A stretch of 10,597 nt of DNA from JAWWPY01 sp964412845 (GTDB taxonomy: Bacteria; Actinomycetota; Actinomycetes; Streptosporangiales; Streptosporangiaceae), in the NCBI GenBank assembly GCA_964412845.1, contig CAYPQM010000195.1, positions 1 through 10,597 on the forward strand, given 5' to 3'. A program made the translations under genes and the position numbers. The stretch's first letter is position 1. Every line of letters begins with the position of its first letter. The notes beneath the pieces were generated by a model that saw nothing but the letters and a program-made list of their open reading frames with translations, had not been told where the DNA came from and made no database searches. Positions 1 through 7,000 of this stretch are shown piece by piece.

Positions 1-215
1 AAGAGCTCGAGCACACCCGGATCGCCGGCCAGGTCAGCCGCAGCCAGGCACGAGTTGCGAAACTGGCGGCGGCTCGGGCGGCCGGGCACGGTCAGGTCGA
101 GGATCCGGACGGCCACATCACGTCCGGGGTCCGGCTGCCAGGCCCGGTACATGGTGCCGTGCTCATCCGAGATAACAGGCTGCGGGTTCTCGAACCCCGT
201 CGGCATAGTGGTCAC
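1..215 (-). CDS. Protein-kinase-like protein, N-terminal part (partial, runs off left edge)
   Basis: An open frame without stops runs from a GTG at 215 to the window edge, giving 71 residues. The GTG has a strong Shine-Dalgarno (GGAGGGGG on the minus strand) seven bases upstream. An in-frame ATG at 206 is less well placed. The protein starts MTTMPTGFENPQPV and then reads HGTMYRAWQPDPGRDVAVRI, which aligns by eye with the N-lobe of bacterial Ser/Thr protein kinases (glycine loop, VYRA, VAVK). A later stretch, FRNSCLAAADLAGDPGVLEL, matches the alpha-C helix and the segment after it. The key residues are degenerate: the glycine-rich loop has lost most glycines, the VAVK lysine is arginine, and the usual alpha-C glutamate position appears to be serine. 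This suggests a pseudokinase or kinase-like sensor, but only the N-terminus is visible. It is divergent from the methyltransferase operon. Confidence 0.72.
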   Translation of the reverse strand, partial: MTTMPTGFENPQPVISDEHGTMYRAWQPDPGRDVAVRILDLTVPGRPSRRQFRNSCLAAADLAGDPGVLEL

Positions 216-558
216 AACATCGCCCCCTCCGCCGGGCTAGTCTGTCAAATTCCCGGACACCTAGGGATATGACCTGGTTGTTCGGTGTACTGTCAGGCTT
301 GTTACCGACGCCACCGAGTCGTCCTGGGAACTGGGTCCCGGTGCCGGGGCGGCCCGCCGCGCGACGTGCCTGCTGATCCGCCGCTGACTGTCCGTGTCGC
401 CCCTTCCTTGCCCGAGCGGGACGCCTCGTGCGACGATCGCTATAGGTTGCCGCCTCGGCGGAGGCCGGATGGCTGAACCGGACGGGCCCGCCGTCCGTAA
501 ACCAGGATGACCTCGCCGCACCAGGGGGGAGCCACCCGTTGGACTGGTCGACAGCCCG
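216..558. other. Divergent intergenic region, no gene seen
   Basis: This 343-base stretch separates the leftward kinase-like gene from the rightward methyltransferase. The short open frames inside it have no family resemblance or credible ribosome sites and read as out-of-frame GC-rich sequence. It contains an imperfect dyad at about 242-273 (TGTCAAATTCCC against GGGATATGAC) near the kinase-like start, and a perfect 7-bp hairpin at 479-497. No convincing -35/-10 pair with correct spacing was found; TATAGGTT at 441-448 and TACTGT at 288-293 are only -10-like. The long leader before the methyltransferase may hold a regulatory RNA structure, but nothing matches a riboswitch class I can name. Confidence 0.6.
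479..497. other. Perfect hairpin in methyltransferase leader
   Basis: CGGACGG and CCGTCCG form a perfect 7-bp inverted repeat around a 5-base loop (GCCCG). It lies 62 bases before the methyltransferase start. No T-run follows, so it is not a classical intrinsic terminator. It could be an operator or a leader stem, but inverted repeats of this size also arise by chance in DNA this GC-rich. Confidence 0.4.
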
Positions 559-1323
559 GTGACCGCCGCCCCCGCCCAGGATGACCGCCTACGCGGCGAC
601 CCGGTGGCGCGCAGCGTCTTCACTGGTCTTCCTGCCCGCTACGACCGGCTCGCCTACCTCCTGTCGTTCGGCCAGGACCGGCGGTGGCGCCGCGCGGTGG
701 TCGAGCACACGGCGGCCGCTGGCCCGCACCGTGTCCTGGACGTCGCGACCGGGCCGGCTGGCATCGCCTTGGCGGTGGCCGGGCGAACCGGCGCGGATGT
801 GGTCGGGATCGATCTCAACGAGCCGATGCTGCGGGCCGGGGTGGCCAATGCCCGGCGGCCCGGCCGCCGCGGCCGGGTCCGGCTGGCTGTCGCCCGTGCG
901 GATGACCTGCCGTTCCCGGATGGCACCTTCGACGCGGTGACCTTCTCCTACTTGCTGCGCTATGTGGACGATCCGGTCGCGACCATCGCCGAGATGGCTC
1001 GCTGCCTGCGCCCCGGGGGCACGCTGGCCAGCCTGGAGTTCCATGTGCCGCCCCAGCCGGGCTGGCGGGTGTCGTGGTGGCTGTACACCCGGCTGGTCCT
1101 GCCGGTCCTCGGCGGGATCACCGGCGGCGGGGCCTGGTACCGGGTGGGCCGGTTCCTCGGCCCCAGCATCTCGGTGCACTACCAGCAGCACCCGCTCGAT
1201 GAGCACATCGCGGCCTGGCAGGCAGCGGGCCTGACCGACGTCGGGGTCAGCCTGATGAGCCTCGGCGGCGGGCTGGTCATGTGGGGTCGCAAAGGACCTG
1301 CCCCCGCGGAGCCCGCCCGGTGA
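559..1323 (+). CDS. UbiE/MenG-type SAM-dependent C-methyltransferase
   Basis: The 254-residue protein is a class I SAM methyltransferase of the UbiE/COQ5/MenG family, which methylates the quinone ring (demethylmenaquinone to menaquinone in MenG). The N-terminal RYDRLAYLLSFGQDRRWRR (27-45) is the family's typical lead-in. Motif I is VLDVATGPAG (59-68), the ribose-binding acid is D85 in VVGIDL, and ADDLPFPDGTFDAV (114-127) and EMARCLRPGG (145-154) followed by LEFHVP are the later motifs. GTG 559 is the only usual start codon after the in-frame stop at 508, apart from GTG 604, which would cut into the family N-terminus. Its ribosome site is weak. The stop overlaps the next gene's GTG. The neighbouring reductase supports a lipoquinone role, but the exact substrate cannot be read from sequence. 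Confidence 0.88.
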   Translation: MTAAPAQDDRLRGDPVARSVFTGLPARYDRLAYLLSFGQDRRWRRAVVEHTAAAGPHRVLDVATGPAGIALAVAGRTGADVVGIDLNEPMLRAGVANARRPGRRGRVRLAVARADDLPFPDGTFDAVTFSYLLRYVDDPVATIAEMARCLRPGGTLASLEFHVPPQPGWRVSWWLYTRLVLPVLGGITGGGAWYRVGRFLGPSISVHYQQHPLDEHIAAWQAAGLTDVGVSLMSLGGGLVMWGRKGPAPAEPAR

Positions 1324-2045
1324 GCACCCGGGCCGACAAGACCGCGTTCTACGCGGTGGGCCGGGGCACCGGAGGGTTCCGCGACTGGCTCACGCTGCTG
1401 CACCCGCCCTACACGCTCTGGCACCTGTCCTACGTCGCGATCGGTGCCGCGGTCATGCCGCACCTGGTGCTCTGGCGGCTCGGTGGCACGCTGCTCGCGT
1501 TCTTCCTGGCGGTGGGCATCGGCGCGCATGCCCTGGATGAACTGCACGGGCGGCCCTTGGGCACCGGCATCGGCAGTGGTGTCCTCACGGCCACGGCCGT
1601 GCTCAGCATCGCGGCCGCGATGGCGATGGGGATCGTGGACGGTGGCTGGCGCCTGCTGCCGTTCGTGGTCATCGGCACGGTGCTGGTGTGGGGGTACAAC
1701 CTGGAACTGCTCGGCGGCATACTGCACAGCGACCTGTGGTTCGGCGTCGCCTGGGGTGCGTTTCCCGCGCTGGTCGGCGCGTATGCCCAGCACTGGACCT
1801 TGTCGGTGGCAGCCGGGATCGCGTCCGTGGCGGCCTTCTTCCTGTCCATGGGCCAGCGGGCGCTCAGCACCCCGGCCCGGGCGCTGCGCCGCCGGATCGG
1901 CTCGGTCTCCGGGCAGATCACCTGGCGCGACGGCCGCCAGCAGGAGCTGGACCGGACTGATCTGCTGACGCCACTGGAACGGGCCCTGCGCTACTTCGCC
2001 TGGGCGACTCCCACGCTGGCGGTCGCGCTCGTGCTGGCCCGATGA
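1320..2045 (+). CDS. Polytopic membrane protein, distantly UbiA-like
   Basis: I place the start at GTG 1320, which overlaps the previous stop (GTGA) and has GGAG eight bases upstream. This gives 241 residues; an in-frame GTG at 1281 would add 13 residues but lies inside the methyltransferase. There are about six or seven hydrophobic segments, roughly at 36-69, 86-106, 112-131, 138-156, 159-177 and 225-240. GAHALDELHGRPLGTGI (68-84) occupies the place and has the feel of the first Asp motif of UbiA prenyltransferases (NDxxD...RP), but the Asn/Asp positions are not kept. A second DxxxD motif is not visible after helix four. UbiA enzymes are usually nearer 290 residues. It may be a divergent prenyltransferase, or a membrane partner that handles the isoprenoid substrate of the flanking enzymes. 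Gene call is strong; function is weak. Confidence 0.85.
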   Translation: MSTRADKTAFYAVGRGTGGFRDWLTLLHPPYTLWHLSYVAIGAAVMPHLVLWRLGGTLLAFFLAVGIGAHALDELHGRPLGTGIGSGVLTATAVLSIAAAMAMGIVDGGWRLLPFVVIGTVLVWGYNLELLGGILHSDLWFGVAWGAFPALVGAYAQHWTLSVAAGIASVAAFFLSMGQRALSTPARALRRRIGSVSGQITWRDGRQQELDRTDLLTPLERALRYFAWATPTLAVALVLAR

Positions 2046-2108
2046 GCCGGGCGCCCGCGACCATGAGCCCAGCAGCATGAGCCCAGCAGCATGAGCACAG
2101 CAGCATGA
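2042..2108 (+). repeat. 14-bp tandem repeat forming a chain of ATGA-coupled mini-ORFs
   Basis: The unit ATGAGCCCAGCAGC repeats with a strict 14-base period at 2063, 2077 and 2091 and then merges into the reductase start at 2105. An extra ATGAGC at 2042 overlaps the previous gene's TGA. Read in order, ATG 2042 runs to TGA 2078-2080. That stop overlaps ATG 2077, which encodes MSPAA and stops at 2092-2094. ATG 2091 follows, encodes MSTAA and stops at 2106-2108, overlapping the reductase ATG 2105. Each step is a 4-base ATGA overlap. No Shine-Dalgarno-like sequence lies within the repeat. Translation of the reductase may therefore depend on repeated termination and reinitiation, which is inference. 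Confidence 0.8.
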
Positions 2109-3325
2109 GCACCGGACGCTGGGACGCGGTCGTGGTGGGTGCGGGCCCAGGTGGCAGCATCGCCGCGCTCGTGCTGGCCCGGGCCGGTGCCCGCGTCGCC
2201 CTGGTCGATAAGGCGGCCTTCCCCCGCGACAAAGCATGCGGCGACCTGGTCGGCCCCCGCGGCGTGCGCGTCCTCGAAGAACTGGGGGTCCGGGTACCCG
2301 ACGCGGGCCATGGTGCCGACCTGCTCGTGGTGGGGCCGTCCGGGCACCGATCCCGGCTGCCGGCATTTCCCGGGCGCAGCTACGCCGGGCACGGGATCGT
2401 CGTGCCGCGGCTGGCTTTCGATGACGCGCTGCGCAGCGCCGCGATCGAAGCGGGCGCGCAGCCGGTGCGGGCCCGGATCACCGCGGTGGACCAGGACTCC
2501 GGCGGGCCGGTGCGGGCGCTCATCGCCGGAGACGGCCAGCGTTTCGCCGCTGACGTGGTCATCGGCGCCGACGGGGCACTGAGCCCGGTCGCCCGCCTCA
2601 CCGGGATGCTCGACTCCGGCGCGGCGCTCTGGGGATTCGCGATCCGTGCCTACGTGCCGGCCGAGGTCCCGCTGCCCCTGCTGGTCCTGCTGGACGCCGA
2701 GCGCCGGCGAATCTTCCCCGGGTACGGCTGGCTCTTCCCGGGCGCGGACGGGGCGGCGAACGTGGGCATCGGCGTCGGGCTGGGCAATCAACGGCGGCAG
2801 GCCCAGCTCCGGGACGACCTGAGCCGCTTCTGCTCGCTGCTGCGCGGGGCCGGCGATCTCGCGCGGAACGCTCAGCCGGGGCCGGTCATCGGCGGCTGGC
2901 TCCGGATGGGCGGCACCGGCACACCGCCGGCCGCGGGCAACGTGCTGCTCGTCGGTGACGCGGCCGGGCTGGTGAACCCGTTGCAGGGGGAGGGGATCGC
3001 GCCGGCCATGGTGAGCGCGCGGCTGGCCGCCCTGGCCGTGCTGGCGGATCCGGCGCAGGCGGGCCGGTTGTATGCCGAGGCGATGAGCGACGAATTCGGC
3101 CGGTACATGCCAGGCGCTGCCGCGCTGCAAGTGGCCATGCTGCGGCGGCCGCGCGCCGCGTCGGCCGGTGTCCGGCTGCTCACCGCCCCGGGGGTGCGCC
3201 GCCTGGTGGCGGGCACTTGGTCGCTGTACTGGAACGGCCTGGTGAATGGGGCCCGCCCGCGCCCGGCGGCCTGGGCCGCGGGCCTGGTCCAGTCCGTCGC
3301 GGGCCGGCTGGCCGCCAGGCAGTGA
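2105..3325 (+). CDS. Geranylgeranyl-reductase-family FAD oxidoreductase (MenJ-like)
   Basis: The 406-residue flavoprotein belongs to the geranylgeranyl reductase family, whose members saturate isoprenoid double bonds in chlorophyll side chains, archaeal lipids and menaquinone (MenJ). The N-terminal Rossmann motif is VVVGAGPGGS (9-18), with the ribose-binding acid D35. KACGDLVGP (43-51) is the family's conserved cysteine segment. GADG (154-157), PGYGWLFP (205-212) and VGDAAGLVNPLQGEGI (283-298) are the later FAD and substrate-site motifs. Length is normal for the family. ATG 2105 is chosen because it leads directly into the Rossmann strand; ATG 2063 and 2042 are in the same frame but are cut off by TGA 2078. 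Together with the methyltransferase it suggests partial saturation of a quinone side chain. The last eight residues are encoded within the first copy of a tandem repeat that continues past the stop. Confidence 0.9.
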   Translation: MSTGRWDAVVVGAGPGGSIAALVLARAGARVALVDKAAFPRDKACGDLVGPRGVRVLEELGVRVPDAGHGADLLVVGPSGHRSRLPAFPGRSYAGHGIVVPRLAFDDALRSAAIEAGAQPVRARITAVDQDSGGPVRALIAGDGQRFAADVVIGADGALSPVARLTGMLDSGAALWGFAIRAYVPAEVPLPLLVLLDAERRRIFPGYGWLFPGADGAANVGIGVGLGNQRRQAQLRDDLSRFCSLLRGAGDLARNAQPGPVIGGWLRMGGTGTPPAAGNVLLVGDAAGLVNPLQGEGIAPAMVSARLAALAVLADPAQAGRLYAEAMSDEFGRYMPGAAALQVAMLRRPRAASAGVRLLTAPGVRRLVAGTWSLYWNGLVNGARPRPAAWAAGLVQSVAGRLAARQ

Positions 3326-3444
3326 CACCCGGCTCACCGGCCGGCTGGCCGCCAGGCAGTGGCCGCTCACCGGCCGGCTGGCCGCCAGGCAGTGGCCGCT
3401 CACTGGCCGGCTGGCCGCCACGTGGTGACCGCTCACCGCCGGCC
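3302..3444 (+). repeat. 33-bp tandem repeat spanning the reductase stop codon
   Basis: GGCCGGCTGGCCGCC recurs at 3302, 3339 and 3372, and again with its last base lost into a diverged tail at 3405. The spacings are 37, 33 and 33 bases. The first copy encodes the last residues of the reductase (GRLAARQ). The units can be phased to begin at the stop: TGA at 3323, TGG at 3360 and 3393, and TGA at 3426. Because the first spacing is 37, later copies are out of frame with the reductase. Each unit holds GGCCGGCTGGCC, which can fold locally, but no T-tract follows. Confidence 0.88.
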
Positions 3445-3505
3445 GGCCCGACACGGCTAGCCATTACCCGTTGAGGCCGCTGCCCCTGCCCCCTGCGCCG
3501 GCCGG

Positions 3506-3578
3506 AGGCAGAACTAAGCCAATTAGGCTGCCTTGGCAGTAACAGAAAGCGCATAGGCAACCAAGGTTGCGTAACCTT
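3506..3578 (+). promoter_or_regulatory. Cluster of dyads upstream of the HTH gene (candidate operator/promoter)
   Basis: Several inverted repeats are packed into 73 bases. AGGCAG (3506-3511) matches CTGCCT (3528-3533). CTGCC-TT-GGCAG lies at 3528-3539. GCAACC-AA-GGTTGC lies at 3557-3570. AAGGTT-GCGT-AACCTT at 3563-3578 shares its left arm with the previous dyad. The two middle dyads share the same design, arms around a 2-base centre. TAACCT (3572-3577) is a possible -10 inside the last dyad. Autoregulation by the HTH protein starting 24 bases downstream is an inference. Confidence 0.5.
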
Positions 3579-3601
3579 TGTGGTCATGCCACAGTGAGCG
3601 C

Positions 3602-4012
3602 GTGGATGCGGACGGCTTCGGGCCTGATGACGAGGCGCTTGCCTGCCTATCCGACCTCGCGGCGTCATCGGGCGAGCTTTATCACCAGCTCAGCCAGTTC
3701 AGCCAGCGTCTCGCCACCACGAAAGGCCGCCACCGGCCCGAGGCGTCGTATGCCCAGATGATGCCGCTGGAGAACCGGCTGGCGATGATGGAGCAGATCT
3801 CCACGGCGATCAAGGCACTGGTCCGTGAGGGGAGCCGGTTCCGGCGCCTGGAAGCGCGGGCCCTGTACGCCGAGGGGCTGACTATGGCCCAGCTGGCCAC
3901 CGTATTCGGCGTGAGTCGTCAGCGGGTTTCCGCCTTACTGCGTGACACCGAAGATCCGCCCGAGACCGCCACCCGGTACGGCAGCGGACCGGCCGGCCGG
4001 GCGAAGACCTGA
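3602..4012 (+). CDS. Small helix-turn-helix DNA-binding protein
   Basis: The protein is 136 residues from GTG 3602; an in-frame TTG at 3578 would give 144 but sits on the dyad. Neither start has a clear ribosome site, so the start is uncertain. The N-terminal two thirds look helical and polar (SELYHQLSQFSQRL-like segment at 22-37, then ENRLAMMEQISTAIKALV at 57-74). The C-terminal part, ALYAEGLTMAQLATVFGVSR at 87-106 followed by QRVSALLR, is a typical helix-turn-helix resembling sigma region 4, with recognition helix near 105-114. No enzyme domain is present. The gene stands alone between the reductase and the convergent CheB/CheR gene, and the palindromes just upstream suggest self-regulation. 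The target regulon is unknown; I do not recognise a named family. Confidence 0.75.
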   Translation: MDADGFGPDDEALACLSDLAASSGELYHQLSQFSQRLATTKGRHRPEASYAQMMPLENRLAMMEQISTAIKALVREGSRFRRLEARALYAEGLTMAQLATVFGVSRQRVSALLRDTEDPPETATRYGSGPAGRAKT

Positions 4013-4066
4013 CCGGTCCCTGACACCCGGCTCCCTGACACCCCGGCTCCCTGACACCTGGCCCGG
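4010..4066 (+). repeat. 15-16 bp tandem repeat at the HTH gene stop, between convergent genes
   Basis: Units begin with TGA at 4010 (the HTH gene's own stop), 4021, 4036 and 4052. The last three start TGACACC and continue with CCGGCTCCC-like sequence. The first 13 bases at 4021 (TGACACCCGGCTC) are identical to those at 3323, right at the reductase stop. The repeat fills the gap before the convergent CheB/CheR stop at 4071. No intrinsic terminator hairpin with a T-run is visible. Confidence 0.8.
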
Positions 4067-4070
4067 ACGC

Positions 4071-7000
4071 TTACACGGCGGCCGTCCGCTCCGCGTTGGC
4101 ATCGTTCATCACCAGGATCACGCCCTGAGCCGAGCCATCCTCGTCCCGCAGCAGCGTGCAGTCCATCTGCATCTCGAGCGGCCGACCACGCCGGTTCACT
4201 GCCTTGATGACGGCCGCGTCACCGTGTGACGTCCCGGCGAGCATGCCCCGGAGATGCGGTACCAGGCTGGTGACGGGCAAGCCGATATCCAATGATGGCA
4301 GCGGCTTGCCCTCGGCCTCGTCAGCGCGCAACCCCCACAGTTCTTCGCCCCCGGGACTCCAGACCTTCACCGTCAGGTCGGTATCCACCACGATCACAGC
4401 GCTGCCCAGGCTGCGCAGCACGGTCGCGAGGAACGTGTTAACCGCGTCGAGTTCCGCGCTCCGCAGCCGCAGGATGTCGTTGATCGCCTGGAGTTCGTCG
4501 TTGGTGGACTGCAGCTCCTCGTTCATGGTCTCGAGTTCTTCGTTGGTGGACTGCAGCTCCTCGTTGGTGGTCTCGAGTTCTTCGTTGGTGGACTGCAGTT
4601 CCTCGTTGGTGGTCTCAAGCTCTTCGTTGAGCGACTGCAACTCTTCGTAGGCGCGCTCAAGTTCCCGGTTAGCGCGTTCGAGTTCGTCGCGCAGACTGCG
4701 GTAACGGGTCACGTCAAGGAAGCTGATCCCGACGCCGATGAGTTCCAGGGTCGCGCGGAAGAGCGGGACCACGCTCACGTCGTAGATGCTGGGTTCCGCG
4801 CCGGGGATCCGGTGCCAGACAACATCCGTCAGATCGACCGGGCGCTGGTCCTGGGTGACGTGCTCTATGACCGATCGCAATTCGACCGGCCGGTAGGACA
4901 CTTCCAGATCCTGGAAGGGCTGGCCCACGTTGCGCGGCCGGATGTTGAATAAGGTCTCGGCCAGTATGTTGGCCGCGGCCAGGCGGCCTGAGCCGTCCAC
5001 AACAAGATGGGCGATCGGGCCGGCGGCCAGCGCGGCGGCCTCCAGTTCGGCGGACGGGGCGCCGAGGCCCTGATGCAGCTGGCCTCGGCCCGGCCGCGGC
5101 GGGTCAGCCGGGCCGCCGGTGTCGATCTTGCGAAAGAGCCGTTTGCGCAGATCGACAGGCTCAAACTGATCGCCGTGGTTGAGCAGCATCTCCGCCTTGC
5201 CGAGGAAGAGGAAGCCGGGATCGGCGAGGGCGAAATGAAACCTGCGGATAATGCTGGCCTGCGCCTCGGCAGTGAAATACATCAGGGTGTTCCGGGCGAC
5301 GAGCAGGTCGACCCGTGAGATCGGGGCGTCGTGGGTCAGGTCGTTGTGCCCGAAGATAATCTGCCGCCGCAGATCGCGGCGGAAGGTGTACTTCGATCCG
5401 GTGGGCTCAAGGTAGTTCTGCCGCAGGTCGTCTTCGACCCCGGCGATCTGCCGCTCGGTATAGACGCCGGCCCGGGCTACTTGCAGCGCGTTCTCGTCGA
5501 GGTCGGTCGCGTAGATCTTCACACGGTTCGTAAAGGCCTCGGTGCCCAGTTCTTCGGCGAGGACGATGGCCAGGGTGTAGGCCTCCTCGCCGGTCGCGCA
5601 GCCGGCGCTCCACACCCGGATGGGGCGGCTTGGGCCCTTGGCGGACAAGAGCTCGGGAAGGACTGTGCCGCGCAGTGCCTGCCAGGCCGGCGGATCGCGG
5701 AAGAAGCCGGTGACGTTGATGAGCAGGCTGTCGAAGAGCCGCAGAAATTCGTCCGGTTCCAGCTCCAGGTAATCGCGGTACTCGCTGATTGACACGAGGC
5801 CGCGTGCATCCATCCGGCGGCGGACACGCCGCATAAGTGTCGAGCGCTTGTAGCCAATAAAATCGAATCCGCGAGTCTCCTTCAGCATGAGGAGCAACTC
5901 GTCGAATTCCGGGTCCGCATTATCCATTACCACAAGTTCCAGCCTACTCTGAGCAGGCCACCCCGCCGGATGAACTCGATCCCAGGCCGCCGGGTAAATC
6001 AGAGCCGCCGGATCAGTCGGCGCGCGATCAGGTTTGGCCGCTGTTATCCGGCCCTGGGATGCGTGCCCGGTGGCCCCACTCAGCAGCTTCAGGATTATCA
6101 CAGTGGCATCGTGGGACGTCACAGCCGTCGACCGGAAGCCCTTCGCCGAGATCGGAGGGCCCTGGGTCTCCGTGGCATCCGCCAGCACACGGCACAGCCG
6201 GGCTCGCTCCTCCAGCCGGAATACGGCTGCCCAGAGAGCCCGCACGATCACGGCAGCTTGTGCTTCCATAAGGCTCTCGGCCGACCAGGTGTGCCCGGCC
6301 GGGCACACGAACTGTAACGACTGGTCATTCTCCTGATTCAGCGGCCGAGCACATTCGGGGCAGGTCACGCTGCCCCTGGCCGCCGGACCTGGGGCGGCCG
6401 GGGCGGCCGGTTTAAGTAGCTGGGCCGGGTCAGGGAAATGATCCGGGTCCAGGAAGATACCCAATTGCCGTTCCAGTCCGGGCGAGGATTCCCAGCCGGG
6501 TGCCTGGGCCGCGCCGGGCGTCTGGGCCGCGCCGGGCGTCTGGGCCGGGCTTGGGACGGCCCGCGGGCCGTGCGCCGGATTCCGGCTTTGCGCAACGATG
6601 CGGGCAGCTATCTCGCGCAGTGGGAGCACGATCGGGTGGCGGGTAGCGGCAATAGCGGCCTTGGGCATGCCGTCATAGGCGCTCTCCGCGGGGTCCTGGA
6701 CCAAGACCACGCCCCCGCGGTCCTCTACCGCGATGGCGCCGGCGGCGCCATCGCTGAGCGTGCCGCTGAGCACCACCGCGATCGTCCGGGATCCCGCTGT
6801 CAGGGCTGCGCTGAAGAACAGCGGATCGGCGGCGGGCCGGTGGCCCTGATGCCGGGGCCCCTTGGAAAGCCGGATCGTGCCGCCGATGACGAGCAGGTGG
6901 TGATCAGGTGGCGCGACATAGACGTGGCCAGGATGCATCGGCTCCCCGTCCACAGCGGCTGAGGCGGACAGCTGTCCGGCCCGATCAAGGATCATGGGCA

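Noticed and set aside
500..558. Leader before the methyltransferase has GGGGGGAGCCACC and CGACAGC segments that recall the c-di-AMP (ydaO) riboswitch.
   Set aside because: The required conserved core in order and spacing, including a GAAC...CAGCTAACC-like 3' part, is not present; the resemblance is of short GC-rich pieces only.
261..623. Minus-strand small ORF of 120 residues in the intergenic region and over the methyltransferase start.
   Set aside because: Arg/Pro/Ser-rich composition typical of non-coding GC-rich DNA, no ribosome site or family resemblance.
3302..3444. Intrinsic terminator after the reductase.
   Set aside because: The repeats are GC-rich and can fold, but there is no T-run and no single dominant hairpin; termination here is possible but not shown.
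1991..3454. Long minus-strand open frame (487 residues) opposite the reductase.
   Set aside because: High-GC antisense frame with no recognisable domain; the plus strand encodes a clear reductase with all family motifs.
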